Positions 6,590 to 7,870 of a DNA stretch of 7,870 nucleotides are shown here, piece by piece. Made by a program: the position numbers and the translations under genes. Position 1 is the first letter of the stretch, and each line of letters starts with the position of its first letter. The notes beneath the pieces are model-generated. The model had not been told where the DNA came from and did no database searches. It worked only from the letters and a program-made list of their open reading frames with translations. The DNA comes from Alphaproteobacteria bacterium (GTDB taxonomy: Bacteria; Pseudomonadota; Alphaproteobacteria; ATCC43930; CGMCC-115725): assembly GCA_030037055.1 (NCBI GenBank), contig JASHRZ010000644.1, forward strand, positions 1-7,870, given 5' to 3'.

Positions 6590-6596
6590 GGGAAAG

Positions 6597-7870
6597 TCAG
6601 GTTCTGGCTAGTCTGAGCAGGGCGGCCGAGGCGGCGATCCGGCCCTCGCCGGTATAGGCCTCGTGATTGGCCTCGATCTCGTCCAGCCGATAAAGGTAGT
6701 TAATCATGATGCCGGCCGATTGATGTAGCCCCTTGGGGGACAGATCGGCCAGCCAATCGATCCGCTCGATGCGTGCGCCATTGGTCAGGTGAAAATGCGC
6801 CACCGGGTCGAGCGCCCGCCCGCGCGGTGTCTTTTCCGTCAGCAAATAGCGCGCGGTAAGCCGCAGCAGCGGCGCCCGGAGCGCCTGGGCCACCGGCTCC
6901 TCGTCATACCAGCGCGGCCGCGCCAGCAGATCGTCCAGCCCCTGGGCTGCGAGTTCGGCCGGCAGCAGCTGCGCCATCGCCTTGCGCTCGGCCGGAGCCA
7001 GCAGCGCCTCGCCCTCCTCGGGGATGCGTTTGTCGAGCCAGGCGCGAAAGCCCGGGATGGGCGAGAGCGTGGCATAGGTCTTGAGATGCGGCAGCTCGGC
7101 CGCCAGGCTGTCGACGACGCGCTTGATCAGGAAATCGCCAAGGCTGATACCGGCAAGTCCGCGCTGGCAGTTCGAGATGGAGTAGAAGATGGCCGTGTCC
7201 GCCGCGGCGGGGTCGCCCACCGGCGCCGTCTCGTCGAGCAGCGACTGGACGCTGCCGGCCATGCCTCGCACCAGCGCCACCTCGACGAAGATCAGCGGCT
7301 CCTCGGGCATGCGCGGATGGAAATAGCCGAAGCAGCGCCGATCGGCCTCGAGCCGGTTCTTGAGGTCAGTCCAGCTGCGGATCTCGTGCACCGCTTCATA
7401 GACGATGAGCTTTTCCAGCAGTGCCGCAGGCGCATCCCAGGTGATGCGCGTGAGCTCGAGGAAGCCGACATCGAACCAACTCGCCAGCAGCGCCTTGAGG
7501 TCGAGCTCAAGCGCGGCCAGCGCGGGGTCGTGCGGTGCGAGCTGAAGCAGCTCCGCGCGCATGTCGACGAGGAATTTGACCCCTTCGGGCAAGGCGTTGA
7601 ACTGGGTCAGCAGCTTAATGCGGGGCGGCTCGAGCGCGGCGCGCAGCTCGCGCTCCGCCTGGCGCCGTTCCTCGTCGCCGCCGGCGCGCACCAGGCGCTC
7701 ACCCAGCGCCGCCACTACCGCCTGATCGATGTCGAATTCCCGCGCCAGCAGCGTGAGGAAACGTTCGCGCCCGGTGGCGTTGAGCGCGAGATAGGTGCGG
7801 CCGAGATCGGCGGCGCGCGCGCGGGCCGAGACGGCGCCGCCGCGCCCCGCAAGGCACTCGCGCAGACGCT
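6597..7870 (-). CDS. Malonyl-CoA decarboxylase (5' end cut by window)
   Basis: Malonyl-CoA decarboxylase converts malonyl-CoA to acetyl-CoA and CO2. It disposes of malonyl-CoA formed from malonate or by side reactions. The reading frame runs through to the window edge, giving 423 visible residues; the family has roughly 430-490, so the start and a short N-terminal segment lie beyond base 7870. The helical N-terminal domain is followed by the acetyltransferase-like catalytic domain. Diagnostic blocks, recalled from the human and bacterial enzymes, are VYEAVHEI, CFGYFHP, EPLIFVEVAL, FYSIS, GDFLIKRVV and LSPIPGF (catalytic Ser codon at 7062-7064). DPVAHFHLTNGA carries the catalytic His codon at 6789-6791, and a C-terminal block resembles NYLYRLDEIEANH. 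The stop is TGA at 6597-6599. Malonyl-CoA synthetase and a malonate transporter often accompany this gene but are not in the window. A GTG at 7715 should not be taken as the start, since homology continues upstream (RTYLALNATGRERFL). Confidence 0.95.
   Translation of the reverse strand, partial: RLRECLAGRGGAVSARARAADLGRTYLALNATGRERFLTLLAREFDIDQAVVAALGERLVRAGGDEERRQAERELRAALEPPRIKLLTQFNALPEGVKFLVDMRAELLQLAPHDPALAALELDLKALLASWFDVGFLELTRITWDAPAALLEKLIVYEAVHEIRSWTDLKNRLEADRRCFGYFHPRMPEEPLIFVEVALVRGMAGSVQSLLDETAPVGDPAAADTAIFYSISNCQRGLAGISLGDFLIKRVVDSLAAELPHLKTYATLSPIPGFRAWLDKRIPEEGEALLAPAERKAMAQLLPAELAAQGLDDLLARPRWYDEEPVAQALRAPLLRLTARYLLTEKTPRGRALDPVAHFHLTNGARIERIDWLADLSPKGLHQSAGIMINYLYRLDEIEANHEAYTGEGRIAASAALLRLART

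Overview
The window is GC-rich (about two thirds G+C by eye) and looks like the chromosome of an alphaproteobacterium. The evidence is the order tig-clpP-clpX directly behind a tRNA-Leu(UAG), the alphaproteobacterial style of ClpP and ClpX, and a malonyl-CoA decarboxylase next to a homodimeric E1-type thiamine-diphosphate enzyme. Rhodospirillales or Hyphomicrobiales are the likeliest orders, but that is inference. Every gene I can support lies on the minus strand, so the biological order runs from high to low coordinates.

In transcription order: (1) 7870-6597, malonyl-CoA decarboxylase, with its N-terminus cut off by the window edge. (2) An AT-rich spacer of 144 bases (6596-6453) with two inverted repeats. 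(3) 6452-6198, an 84-residue hypothetical protein. (4) 6114-3751, a 787-residue enzyme related to the pyruvate dehydrogenase E1 component AceE but with a shortened N-terminus. (5) 3637-3553, tRNA-Leu(UAG) with an encoded CCA. (6) 3525-2161, trigger factor (tig). (7) 2082-1438, ClpP peptidase. (8) A 202-base spacer with an AT-rich core. (9) 1235-1, ClpX, lacking only about its last ten residues.

The lower half is a protein-quality module. Trigger factor shields nascent chains at the ribosome, and ClpX unfolds substrates and feeds them into the ClpP barrel. The tRNA lies only 27 bases ahead of tig, so tRNA and tig mRNA probably share a transcript. The upper half is acyl-CoA and 2-oxoacid metabolism: malonyl-CoA decarboxylase makes acetyl-CoA, and the E1-like enzyme should decarboxylate a 2-oxoacid or transfer a two-carbon unit. 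No E2 or E3 gene is present here, and its substrate cannot be read from the sequence.

I see no mobile element, CRISPR array, phage gene or clear new multi-gene system. The points most worth a second look are a basic C-terminal tail for trigger factor that lies in the +1 frame just past its stop codon, and the AceE-like enzyme without the usual E2-docking N-terminus. The long plus-strand open frames are antisense shadows of these genes.
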